A DNA stretch of 17,612 nucleotides from Promicromonosporaceae bacterium (GCA_009780755.1 WQZL01000029.1:1-17612), one strand, 5' to 3'; positions 8,744-15,926 are shown, numbered from the stretch's first letter. Program-made: numbers and translations. Notes: generated from the sequence alone by a model not told the origin.

Positions 8744-9220
8744 TCACCTCTGCAACTCGACTCGGGTGCGGCCGATCTGTACGCCGACCCCAAGGGCAAG
8801 CGGCACGGTGCCGTGAACCTGTTGATCCCCGATGAAGGTGCCGTTGGTGGAGCCGAGATCCTCGACAAACCACTGATCGCCCTGTGGGAAGATGCGAGCG
8901 TGACGGCTGGAGGAGTAGTCGTCGTCAAGCATCAGCGTGCAACCGGGCTGGCGACCAATCACGATGGAGGCGTTGGTCAGCGGCAGCGAGGTGCCTTGGA
9001 GCGAACCCTGAGTGACCACCAGCTTGGTAGGCGACCGCTGCGCGGCAGGGGCGGGAGCGGCCTTACCCCCGGCCTTGGCAACCTTACGACGCTGGCGGCG
9101 GCTCAACCCATCCGAACTGGTGTAAAGGTCGCGGCGCATCACGGCGAGCGCGCTAAGCACAAACACCCACAGCAGCGCGAGGAAGCCGAAGCGAAGTAGG
9201 TTAAAGGTCAGTTCACCCAT
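8744..9220 (-). CDS. fhaB: Membrane-anchored FHA-domain protein FhaB (FipA)
   Basis: This 158-residue protein has one N-terminal helix (about 8-27), a basic linker (SRRQRRKVAK) and a C-terminal FHA domain (about 83-156) that binds phosphothreonine. The FHA signature residues are all present: IGR (88-90), SSSRH (103-107) and GSTNG (123-127). In mycobacteria the orthologue FipA is a PknA substrate linked to FtsZ/FtsQ at the division site; that role here is inferred from synteny. The gene starts 9 bp after fhaA and ends 8 bp before pstP, inside the operon. Length and layout are normal for the family. Confidence 0.93.
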   Translation of the reverse strand: MGELTFNLLRFGFLALLWVFVLSALAVMRRDLYTSSDGLSRRQRRKVAKAGGKAAPAPAAQRSPTKLVVTQGSLQGTSLPLTNASIVIGRQPGCTLMLDDDYSSSRHARIFPQGDQWFVEDLGSTNGTFIGDQQVHGTVPLALGVGVQIGRTRVELQR

Positions 9221-9229
9221 GCCGGGCGC

Positions 9230-9940
9230 TCACCAACCCTGAGCTGTGGCCGGACTGCCCGACCAGAACATGATGCGGGTGCGACCAATGGTGAGCGTGT
9301 TTCCATCGAGCAGGGTAGCGGCCGGCACCTGATGCCCCTCAACAAACAGGCCGTTGGTGGAGCCGAGATCGGTGGCGACGACACCCTCGGGCGTGATGCG
9401 GATTTCAAGGTGACGTCGGGAGATGCCGGGGTCATCAATGACAATGTCGGCGTCGGCGTCACGGCCGATGACGGTGACGGGGCCGGTCAGCAGGTACCGC
9501 TGCCCATCAATGTCCAGTAGGGGGTGGCGGGCGTTTGCGGCGGCGTTGGTGGCGGGCGCCACGGCACCCTTAACGGAAGCGGAACGCACCAGAAAACGCC
9601 CGGCGGACTGAGCCTCTGTGGCTTGGAAGGTGACGCGCACCGGGCCGACAAAGGCGTAGTGCTGCGAGGCCGCATAATCGGTGAGGTTGGCGGCCAGCTC
9701 ATCTTGCAGGGTCTCTTGCCCCCAGATTTGGATTTGCTCAAAGTCGGCCACGGATAGCTCCACGGTGAACTCGTTGGGCACCAAGGTGCGATCACGACCC
9801 ACTACCACGGCGCGGTCGTCGAGTTCCTTGCGCAGCTTTGAGGCCAACTCCACAGGTTTGACCTCGGAGCGGCCGATCTTTGAGAACGCGCTGCTCATGG
9901 CACGTTCCACGCCCTTCTCGAAGCGATCCAGGATGCCCAT
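9230..9940 (-). CDS. fhaA: FHA-domain protein FhaA (DUF3662 plus FHA)
   Basis: This 236-residue cytoplasmic protein has an N-terminal DUF3662-type region (MGILDRFEKGVE onward, to about residue 118) and a C-terminal FHA domain (about 140-226) with IGRD (158-161), ISRRH (173-177) and GSTNG (193-197). FhaA recognises phosphothreonine and in mycobacteria binds the phosphorylated pseudokinase domain of MviN, restraining peptidoglycan synthesis. It is compact: only about 20 Ala/Asn-rich residues join the two domains, whereas the M. tuberculosis protein has a long disordered linker. I chose the ATG at 9940 because a strong GGGAGGTGG ribosome site lies just before it and MGILDRFEKG is the conserved N-terminus. 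The frame stays open to 10060, but that extension is Cys/Arg-rich and not conserved-looking. It is the first gene of the operon. Confidence 0.93.
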   Translation of the reverse strand: MGILDRFEKGVERAMSSAFSKIGRSEVKPVELASKLRKELDDRAVVVGRDRTLVPNEFTVELSVADFEQIQIWGQETLQDELAANLTDYAASQHYAFVGPVRVTFQATEAQSAGRFLVRSASVKGAVAPATNAAANARHPLLDIDGQRYLLTGPVTVIGRDADADIVIDDPGISRRHLEIRITPEGVVATDLGSTNGLFVEGHQVPAATLLDGNTLTIGRTRIMFWSGSPATAQGW

Positions 9941-9941
9941 G

Positions 9942-9950
9942 CCACCTCCC
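9942..9950 (-). promoter_or_regulatory. Shine-Dalgarno site fixing the fhaA start
   Basis: The minus strand reads GGGAGGTGG one base before the ATG at 9938-9940, giving a GGAGG core about 4-5 nt from the start codon. It rejects the longer open frame, which would begin at 10060. Confidence 0.8.
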
Positions 9951-10081
9951 TTGTAGTTCTGCCATTCGGACGTTTTCGTAGTCGCCCGCCCGAGGCGCGC
10001 ACGCGCGCCAGAGGTGCAGACTACCTGGCATCGTAAAAGGTTGGGGCATCGGAGGCGCACATTCTGCCCGCCTAAGCCACA

Positions 10082-10087
10082 ATTCTA
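10082..10087 (-). promoter_or_regulatory. Candidate -10 box for the fhaA-pknB operon
   Basis: The minus strand reads TAGAAT, one mismatch from the sigma-A -10 consensus. No good -35 is visible at 16-18 nt; TTGGTG lies only 11 nt upstream. If used, it would leave a 5' leader of roughly 135 nt before fhaA. This is a pattern match only. Confidence 0.3.
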
Positions 10088-10265
10088 GCGCGTCCCTTCA
10101 CCAACTCCACACAAATCCACGCGAGCAGCTTGGCCTGAGGCGTCTTGCGCGCCCACCCAGCTGTCCCCTCCTGTCCAGAACCATCCCCGCCCCACGTTAA
10201 CGACGGCCGTGGAGTCGTACCTTCGATTCGGCAGGTTCCCTGGGTCGTAACATTCGGTTTGGTAG

Positions 10266-10295
10266 TTGGTTTGCACGCCGGTGATCTGTTAGGGT
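10266..10295 (+). promoter_or_regulatory. Candidate promoter for tRNA-Leu
   Basis: TTGGTT (10266-10271) and TAGGGT (10290-10295) are separated by 18 nt, about 35 nt before the mature tRNA. This fits the weak-consensus promoters often seen before actinobacterial tRNA genes. A short hairpin cgcccc-ttt-ggggcg (10303-10317) lies between it and the tRNA. Confidence 0.4.
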
Positions 10296-10330
10296 TCTGC
10301 GGCGCCCCTTTGGGGCGTGATGTGGTGCTG

Positions 10331-10417
10331 GCGCGAGTGGCGGAATTGGCAGACGCGCACGGTTCAGGTCCGTGTGCCCGAAAGGGCGTGGGGGTTCAAC
10401 TCCCCCCTCGCGCACCA
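10331..10417 (+). tRNA. tRNA-Leu (anticodon CAG), CCA encoded
   Basis: An 87-nt class II tRNA. The acceptor stem GCGCGAG/CTCGCGC is perfect, with discriminator A at 10414 and genomic CCA at 10415-10417. The anticodon stem CACGG/CCGTG encloses TTCAGGT, giving anticodon CAG (10365-10367), which reads CUG codons. A long variable arm (GCCCGAAAGGGC) and a T arm GGGGG-TTCAACT-CCCCC complete the fold. A tRNA-Leu beside fhaA is a familiar arrangement in other actinobacteria. Confidence 0.97.
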
Positions 10418-10425
10418 CGCAACTT

Positions 10426-10467
10426 CAACCCCTGACCTGGGAAAACAGGTTGGGGTTGTTTTGTTTT
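10426..10467 (+). terminator. Rho-independent terminator of tRNA-Leu
   Basis: A 13-bp stem with a one-base bulge (left arm 10426-10439, right arm 10446-10458) and a GGAAAA loop is followed directly by TTTTGTTTT. This is a canonical intrinsic terminator 9 nt after the tRNA CCA end. The opposite strand lacks a U tract, so it probably serves the plus strand only. Confidence 0.88.
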
Positions 10468-10525
10468 CGCCGGATTTTGAAGGACGTTGGCGATGGTGCG
10501 TGTCGGAGCCAGGCGAACGAGTCGG

Positions 10526-12016
10526 CTAGGCCAGGGCCAGTTCGCGGGTGGTGGGGCGAGGGTCAGCCGATGGCCCGAAGGCGTCCGTCGTGTCGATGCC
10601 GGATAGGTCCAGAAGGCCGCTGTCGAGAAGTGACAGGTTTAGGTCGTCGGACAGCGGCAGCACGGCCAGACCAGCGTCCTGCTCGGCCTCCAGACGCTTA
10701 AGCTTGCCGAGCTGACGCAGCCAGGCGTGGCCAATTGGAATCAATCCGCCCAGCCAGGCCAGTGGAGCCGCGAGCGCGACGCCCACAAAACCGAAGTTGG
10801 TCACCAGCACCAGCGCGGCCAAAACGCGGGCGAGGGTTTCCCCGAGGCTGGCAATCGTCGGCACCGAGGCCAGGCCCATGCCCTGCACCGCGTTCCGCAG
10901 TATGAATAGCGTCGATAAGATCGCGTACAACCCGCCATTGACCAAGAAGAACGTGCGCGTGTAATCGAGTACCTGCGCCTGATCGGAACCGACGAACCAG
11001 CCCGCGATGGTCGGCGCGGTAAACATCAGGGAGAACCCAAGCACCACGGCTACGCCCGCCCCCACCAGGCAGGTGCGGAAGACGCCTACCCGGATGCGCC
11101 GCCATTGGTGCGCGCCGCGATTCTGCGCCACGTAGGTGACCATCGCCACACCGAAGGCCATCAGTGGCACCACGGCCAGGTTGTCCAGGCGAAGCACCGC
11201 CGTATAGGCGGCCACGGTGGTGGCGCCCATGCCGTTGACGGCAACCTGCACAGAGAGCGTGCCGACCGCGATGGTGGACATCTGTAGGCCCATCGGGATG
11301 CCGATGCGCAGCGGCTCAGCCAGGGAGGCACGCCCGTCAATCCAGTCTTCTCGCCGCAGTTGCAGCGCGGGCATCCGTCGCCGAATCACGAAGAGCAAGG
11401 CGATCACGGTTACTAGGTGGGAGAGTACGGTGGCGGCCGCCGCCCCGGCCACGCCCCAGCCTGCCCCGCCCACCAGCGCGGTAACGAGTACGGCGTTGAG
11501 GCCCGATGAGCCGACCAGAAAGTACAGCGGCGTCCGCGAGTCACCAAGTGCCCGGATGGTAGCGATCAGGAAATTGAGCGCGACCGTGGCTGCGGCGCCG
11601 CCAAGCAGGGTGGTCAGGAAGATGGTCGATTCGTCCAGAATCTCCGGCGGCGTGTTCATCAGCGTTAGCAGGTCACGGGCAAAGACGGTGCCGACAATGG
11701 TGATGAAGGCGGCAATGCCGACGGACACATACGTTCCGGCGGCCGCGAAACGACGCACAGCGGCCAGGTCGCCGGCGCCAAAGGCCCGCGCTATGGGGAT
11801 GGCCAGACCGGCGCTGCCGCCCCAGGAGAGTCCCATCAGTAGAAACACCAGCGAGCCGGGCGAACCGACGGCCGCCAGCGAACCGACGCCGAGGAATCGG
11901 CCCACCACCGCCGCATCGATGAATGCGTACACCTGCTGGAAGATGGCGCCGAGCAGAATCGGGGTCGCGAAGGTCGCGATTAGCTTGGTGGGCGATCCCT
12001 GGGTGAGATTCTGCAC
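10526..12016 (-). CDS. MATE-family multidrug/metabolite exporter
   Basis: This 496-residue integral membrane protein matches the MATE fold: about 12 hydrophobic helices in two similar halves. Family features include the N-terminal LTQGSPTKLIATFATPILLG, VYAFIDAAVVGRFLG (first helices), GLSWGGSAGLAIPIARAFGAGD in the first half and PMGLQMS plus VAQNRGA in the second. Such proteins export organic cations or other small molecules by Na+ or H+ antiport; the substrate here cannot be predicted. The GTG start has AGGAAG 7 nt upstream. After the last helix there is an unusually long tail of about 58 residues ending in a Leu/Asp-rich stretch. It is transcribed alone or from the htrA side (137-bp gap). 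It is not part of the wall operon. Confidence 0.9.
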   Translation of the reverse strand: MQNLTQGSPTKLIATFATPILLGAIFQQVYAFIDAAVVGRFLGVGSLAAVGSPGSLVFLLMGLSWGGSAGLAIPIARAFGAGDLAAVRRFAAAGTYVSVGIAAFITIVGTVFARDLLTLMNTPPEILDESTIFLTTLLGGAAATVALNFLIATIRALGDSRTPLYFLVGSSGLNAVLVTALVGGAGWGVAGAAAATVLSHLVTVIALLFVIRRRMPALQLRREDWIDGRASLAEPLRIGIPMGLQMSTIAVGTLSVQVAVNGMGATTVAAYTAVLRLDNLAVVPLMAFGVAMVTYVAQNRGAHQWRRIRVGVFRTCLVGAGVAVVLGFSLMFTAPTIAGWFVGSDQAQVLDYTRTFFLVNGGLYAILSTLFILRNAVQGMGLASVPTIASLGETLARVLAALVLVTNFGFVGVALAAPLAWLGGLIPIGHAWLRQLGKLKRLEAEQDAGLAVLPLSDDLNLSLLDSGLLDLSGIDTTDAFGPSADPRPTTRELALA

Positions 12017-12153
12017 GGCGAACTTCCTACAGTGGTGCGGTCAAACGAAATCGAAACGATTCGATTAACGAGTCAGCTTACGTTGCTCGCGCAGGGCGCG
12101 CCACCATCCTGAACGAAAAGCTCCGAGAAATGGCGCGGATTGTTCGCCTGCTG
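12017..12153. other. Intergenic spacer between htrA and the MATE gene
   Basis: The spacer holds the MATE ribosome site (AGGAAG on the minus strand) and a small imperfect hairpin aatcga/tcgatt near 12051-12068. I see no strong terminator for htrA and no convincing promoter, so read-through from htrA is possible. Confidence 0.4.
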
Positions 12154-13710
12154 CTACGACACCTCACGAATCGTCAGCGTGACGGTCAGCTCAAGTGCCG
12201 CGTTATCTCGCACGACAACTAGATTGACGGTTTCGCCAACCTGGCGACCACGCACCGTCGCGGTCAGAGCCTCGCTGCTGTTGATGGGCTGTCCGTCGAA
12301 GGCGATCACCACGTCACCGACACGCACCCCCGCCAGGTCGGCTGGTAGTCCGGCGCTCACGGAAGATACCTCGGCCCCCCGGCGGGTGACCCCATCGGCC
12401 GTGGCCTGTCCGTCTTGGATGTTCACCCCCAGGAACGCGTGTTGAGCCTCCCCGTTCTCGATGAGCTGCGCGGAGATGTTTCTCGCCAGGTTCACTGGAA
12501 TGGCAAAGCCCAGACCGATTGACCCGGCCGAGCCGCCGAACAACCCGTTTGACATGGTCATGATCGACGAGTTGATGCCAATCACCCGACCCGTCGCATC
12601 AAAGAGCGGTCCGCCGGAGTTACCGGGGTTAATTGCCGCATCGATCTGGATGGCATTGGTGAATACGGCCGCTCCCCCAGTATCACCCTCGGTGATTACG
12701 GGGCGGTTTATTGCCGAGACAATGCCGGTGGTGGCCGTGTTCGCTAAACCGAGCGGGTTGCCGACGGTCAGGATCGGGTCACCTACCTGCACCTCGCTGG
12801 AGTCACCGAGGGACACGGGCACAAGATCACTCGGCGGGTTATGTAGCCTCACGACGGCCAGATCGGTGGTTGGGTCAAGGCCAACGATCAGCGCCTCATA
12901 CAGCCGACCGTCGGAGAGGGTGACCAACACCATGTCGTCGAACGCCCCGGTCACAACGTGGTTGTTAGTAAGCACATGGCCCTGCGGGTCAAGGATCATG
13001 CCCGAACCCTCGCCGCTGCCGTTGATACCGCTCACTTGAATCGAAACCACCGACGGCGAAACCGCGGCGGCGACCTCCACCCAGTTCGGATAACTGGCGA
13101 CGGTAGTGGTGACGAGCGGTTCGTCCTCTCGGCCCGGGTCGCCGATATTCGCAATGATGGTAGGCGCACTCACCGGTCGATCAATGTTGTGCATAATCAA
13201 GGCAGTACCGGCAGAGGCCAACAGCGCGGCGGCAAGGGCGGCGACGGTGACCGGCAGCCAGACGTGTTGGCGACGCTGGGACGACCGGGTTGAAACGGCG
13301 CGGCTCTGTTGGGCGGGTTGCGGGTAGATCGGGGCCGCAAACGACTGCTGCCCGAACGGCGCCGAGTGCCCTGGCGATCGAGGAGGATATGAGGGCGGGT
13401 GCGGGTTCATCGGATGTGGTTCAGCGACCGGCGTTGTCGAGGCTGGCGCGGCGAATGCCTCGGAAAGCGAAGGCGTGGTGGCCGGGGCTTCGGGTGGCGA
13501 GTACGGGGTAGCGAACAGATTGGCCACGAGGAACGGCGATGGCTCGGCGGCCAGCGGAGTCATGTCCGCGACCCTTTCGGGCGGCGGCGCGGCCAATGTA
13601 GGCGCCGGTAGCGGCGGGATGCGCAGGTGGGGCGCCGACACATCAGACGTAGGCGCATCAAAATTGGCGTTGGGCGTCAGCGCGGCATTGCCGCGGTCTT
13701 CAAAGCTCAT
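12154..13710 (-). CDS. Membrane-anchored HtrA/DegP-type serine protease with PDZ domain
   Basis: This 518-residue trypsin-like protease acts outside the membrane in envelope protein quality control. It has a Pro/Ala-rich, disordered cytoplasmic N-terminus of about 145 residues, one helix (about 150-173), a trypsin domain (about 205-410) with His251 in LTNNHVV, Asp283 in PTTDLAVVRL and Ser365 in NPGNSGGPL, and one PDZ domain (about 425-512). All three catalytic residues are present, so it should be active. This layout resembles mycobacterial HtrA/PepD. The ATG is supported by GGAGGA (13718-13723) 7 nt upstream. menD lies 92 bp upstream on the same strand. The S/T- and Pro-rich N-terminus could be a target of the nearby kinases, but that is conjecture. 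Confidence 0.93.
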   Translation of the reverse strand: MSFEDRGNAALTPNANFDAPTSDVSAPHLRIPPLPAPTLAAPPPERVADMTPLAAEPSPFLVANLFATPYSPPEAPATTPSLSEAFAAPASTTPVAEPHPMNPHPPSYPPRSPGHSAPFGQQSFAAPIYPQPAQQSRAVSTRSSQRRQHVWLPVTVAALAAALLASAGTALIMHNIDRPVSAPTIIANIGDPGREDEPLVTTTVASYPNWVEVAAAVSPSVVSIQVSGINGSGEGSGMILDPQGHVLTNNHVVTGAFDDMVLVTLSDGRLYEALIVGLDPTTDLAVVRLHNPPSDLVPVSLGDSSEVQVGDPILTVGNPLGLANTATTGIVSAINRPVITEGDTGGAAVFTNAIQIDAAINPGNSGGPLFDATGRVIGINSSIMTMSNGLFGGSAGSIGLGFAIPVNLARNISAQLIENGEAQHAFLGVNIQDGQATADGVTRRGAEVSSVSAGLPADLAGVRVGDVVIAFDGQPINSSEALTATVRGRQVGETVNLVVVRDNAALELTVTLTIREVS

Positions 13711-13802
13711 CGATCAATCCTCCGCGGCCCGAGGGGCCAGCTAAGCGAAACCAGGCAGAGTAAACATGGTACGGATTATTCCGGTAGGTTGCCTAATGAT
13801 CG

Positions 13803-15926
13803 CTAACGGGCGCTGATTGCTCTATTCGCGGCAACCTCAACCGCCGCTTGCAGCGCGCTTGCCTCCGCTCGACGATTGGTTCGCGACACCCGCACCTCAA
13901 TAACCTCAACTCCCGCTGGCGGCTCGACCAACGCGGATTGCAAGTCCGATAGGTTCTCAATCAGCCGATGAGCGATGCCGTATCCGGTGCATAGCGCGGC
14001 GAGCTTGGTACCGTGCGGAGTGGCAAATACCCGCTCGAAGGTTGTTTGGGCAGCCTCAGCGGCGGCGGCCACCTCTGCGTGTTCCAACGTCGCGAAGATG
14101 GAGCCACCGTCATCATTTACGACAATGATCTGTAGGTTTGCCTTAGGCTCAAGCGGCCCGCATAGCAGGCCGCCTGCATCGTGTAAGAAGGTCAGGTCGC
14201 CCATGAGTGCCCGTACGCGAGGGTGACCTGGGGCGGATTCGGCCTTCAACCGGGAGTGTGTGTGGCTAAATCCGTTCGCCTCATCATTCCGGTTGAGTCG
14301 AGCAGCGGTGGCAGCATCGACCGCGAGCGCCACGCCCATCGCCGTCGATACCGTGCCGTCAATACCGGCCAGGCCGCGATTTGCGAAAATGAGTGGCCGA
14401 CAATAACCGTCGGCATCATCAAGTCCAAGCACTAAGTCAAGATCGCGAATCGGGTTCGACGCCCCAACCACAAGCACATCCTGCACCCGCGTCGCCGCCG
14501 CCACGGCCCGCGCCACAACCAACCCGCCATTTTCGTTGAGGTCGGTAGTTTGCGTTGAAATCGGTAGCTCGAGCGACCGATCTCGACGCAAACTACCGAC
14601 CTCACCAAAGGTGGCCTGCCGCAGCGCCGCAGCGGCGGCACGGGAGGCGGCGAGCCAGCGGGTCAGGAATGGTGACGGGGCGGCGGCGGTTGGTGGCGTG
14701 AACCAGGTCCGACCAATCTGCTCGATGACCAAGGCGGCGTTGCGGGCGGCATCTGGCCAGGGGCCACCGCCGGGAGCAACCACGGTAACCGTCACGTCGG
14801 GCCTCGCAAGCAGTTGCTGCACGGACCGGGAAAGCGTGGGTCGCCCGAACACAACGACGTTCTCTACTTCGCAGGTTAGCTCGGGCAGATCGAGCAGCAG
14901 GCGGTATCCCTGAATGGCGTTGGTTCCGCTACAGTCTTCGGCGCTCGGTTCGGCCAGCAGCGGCCACCCCTGCGCCTCAGCCAGCCGCCTAGCCTGGCTT
15001 CCGGCCCCATCCCCAGCCACCACGAGCGTATGGGCCAGATTGCCCCTTAGCGCCGGGGCGGCTCCTGCGTTGACGGTTGATCCTGCTGGAACCACCCGCG
15101 GAATGGCAACACGCTCACTCGTCTTGGCAGCGAAGACACCTATTGGGTTTGGCTCCGCCGCAACAAGGGCGACACAGGGCACCCCTCCGGTGACGCCTTG
15201 CGTAGAGCAGAAGGAGTCGTGAGCCGGGTGTGACTGAGTATCGCTTCTAGGCTCTGCAACTTTGCGTAGATTGACCGGAGGGGTTGGATGCAGCGGCTCG
15301 CGGAAGGCGAGGTTCAGGTGGGCCGGGCCGGAGTGTCGGTCGCGGACGCCACAGGCGGCGGTTAGCGCGCGCGTGACGGTGATGACTAGATCGCGCAGCT
15401 CGCCCTCTCGCCCGCCGGGGGCTGGCACATCGGCGACGAAGCGCATGGCGCCGCCGAAGATGCCTACCTGATCGGTGGTTTGGTTGGCGCCGGTGCCGCG
15501 CAGTTCGTGGGGGCGGTCGGCGGTGATGAGTACCAGGGGCAGGCCGCTGTGGTGTGCTTCCAGCGCGGCAGGGTGCAGGTTGGCGACGGCGGTACCCGAG
15601 GTGGTCACCACGGCAACCGGTCGGGGCAGCGAACCCCGCACCCGAATGGTGTCACTGCGAGATGCGTCGGGATGGGGTGCGTCGTAGGCGAGCCAATCGG
15701 GCGCCCAGCGGTTGGCGCCCTTGGTTAGCCCGAGGGCCAGGAATCCAGCCGACCGTTCATCGACCCGCACATGCAGGCGGATGCTTCCGGCGGCGTCGGC
15801 CTCGGCGAGGGCATAAGCGAGGGGGGCGGATCGCGAGCCGGGGCAAAGCACCACATCGCGCACCCCATGTTCAGCCAGCGCGGCTACCAGTGCTTGGGCG
15901 GCAGCAATGGCCGGCGGCTGACTCAT
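13803..15926 (-). CDS. menD: MenD, SEPHCHC synthase, with extra inserted segments
   Basis: This ThDP-dependent enzyme joins isochorismate and 2-oxoglutarate to make SEPHCHC, an early step of menaquinone synthesis. Landmarks: CPGSRSAPLA (28-37), DERSAGFLALGL with the catalytic Glu57, VVTTSGTAVANLHPA (about 106-120), ITADRPHELRGTGANQT (about 134-150), GASNPIRDLDL (about 488-498), MGDLTFLHD (575-583) and NDDGGSIFATL (604-614), the last two binding Mg-ThDP. I chose the ATG at 15926; a TTG two codons earlier is also open, and neither has a clear ribosome site. At 707 residues it is well above the roughly 550-580 usual. The surplus lies in four places: about 70-100, 220-275, 442-463 and 539-569. 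The third is exactly a 66-bp palindrome. All core motifs are intact and in one frame, so the enzyme is probably active. Confidence 0.94.
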   Translation of the reverse strand: MSQPPAIAAAQALVAALAEHGVRDVVLCPGSRSAPLAYALAEADAAGSIRLHVRVDERSAGFLALGLTKGANRWAPDWLAYDAPHPDASRSDTIRVRGSLPRPVAVVTTSGTAVANLHPAALEAHHSGLPLVLITADRPHELRGTGANQTTDQVGIFGGAMRFVADVPAPGGREGELRDLVITVTRALTAACGVRDRHSGPAHLNLAFREPLHPTPPVNLRKVAEPRSDTQSHPAHDSFCSTQGVTGGVPCVALVAAEPNPIGVFAAKTSERVAIPRVVPAGSTVNAGAAPALRGNLAHTLVVAGDGAGSQARRLAEAQGWPLLAEPSAEDCSGTNAIQGYRLLLDLPELTCEVENVVVFGRPTLSRSVQQLLARPDVTVTVVAPGGGPWPDAARNAALVIEQIGRTWFTPPTAAAPSPFLTRWLAASRAAAAALRQATFGEVGSLRRDRSLELPISTQTTDLNENGGLVVARAVAAATRVQDVLVVGASNPIRDLDLVLGLDDADGYCRPLIFANRGLAGIDGTVSTAMGVALAVDAATAARLNRNDEANGFSHTHSRLKAESAPGHPRVRALMGDLTFLHDAGGLLCGPLEPKANLQIIVVNDDGGSIFATLEHAEVAAAAEAAQTTFERVFATPHGTKLAALCTGYGIAHRLIENLSDLQSALVEPPAGVEVIEVRVSRTNRRAEASALQAAVEVAANRAISAR
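14246..14296. repeat. Weak inverted repeat in an extra segment of menD
   Basis: Eight-base arms tcaaccgg (14246-14253) and ccggttga (14289-14296) flank 35 nt. They lie inside an apparent insertion (about residues 539-569) between GVALAVDAAT and the MGDLTF motif, where other MenD proteins have only a few residues. It could be a decayed palindromic insertion; arms this short can also arise by chance. Confidence 0.35.
14538..14603 (-). repeat. In-frame 66-bp palindromic element in menD (copy 1)
   Basis: The 18-bp outer stem is perfect (14538-14555 with 14586-14603), extended to 19 bp by the flanking t14537/a14604. The inner part is also nearly self-complementary, with atcggt/accgat arms around a gctcgagc centre (14567-14574). 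It encodes exactly 22 residues (442-463) starting EVGSLRRDRS and ending PISTQTTDL. It interrupts the linker between ALRQATF and GGLVVARAVA. It is 43/66 identical to the menC copy, in the same orientation and reading frame. Confidence 0.85.
15181..15284. repeat. Imperfect 104-bp inverted repeat in menD
   Basis: The outer arms acccctccggt (15181-15191) and accggaggggt (15274-15284) are perfect 11-mers. Inner arms at 15202-15213 and 15244-15257 pair over 12 positions with one G-T wobble and a 2-nt bulge. It covers about residues 215-249, a Ser/His/Pro-rich stretch in an extra region after LNLAFREPL. It is not clearly related in sequence to the 66-bp elements and may be an older or different insertion. 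Confidence 0.55.
15693..15724. repeat. Short hairpin in the N-terminal extra segment of menD
   Basis: Stem gggcgcc (15699-15705) and ggcgccc (15714-15720) is extended outward by ccaa/ttgg with a 2-nt bulge. It lies at the start of an apparent 30-residue insertion (about residues 70-100) between LALGLTKG and PRPVAVVTTSG. The rest of that insertion is not palindromic. Confidence 0.35.

Larger units (their letters stand above)
9951..10330. other. Divergent intergenic region between fhaA and tRNA-Leu (no gene)
   Basis: About 380 bp separate fhaA (-) from the tRNA (+). I see no convincing coding frame; a 63-codon minus frame at 10085-10276 has an unnatural composition and no ribosome site. The stretch holds a candidate -10 for the fhaA operon (10082-10087, minus), a candidate tRNA promoter (10266-10295), a GC-only stem ggcgcg/cgcgcc at 9994-10009 within the fhaA leader, and a small hairpin at 10303-10317. 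Confidence 0.6.

Noticed and set aside
9941..10060. Forty-residue N-terminal extension of FhaA
   Set aside because: The frame is open but Cys/Arg-rich and unlike family N-termini; a strong ribosome site precedes the internal ATG at 9940.
10085..10276. Minus-strand 63-codon frame between fhaA and tRNA-Leu
   Set aside because: No ribosome site, no hydrophobic or domain pattern, and it overlaps the likely promoter region.
11217..12068. Long plus-strand open frame (283 codons) opposite the MATE gene
   Set aside because: It is a shadow frame: composition is Ser/Thr/Arg/Pro-rich with no domain, and the minus strand encodes a clear membrane transporter over the same bases.
12461..13039. Plus-strand open frame (192 codons) opposite htrA
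   Set aside because: It lies antisense to the intact protease domain with all catalytic motifs and has no ribosome site or recognisable motif.
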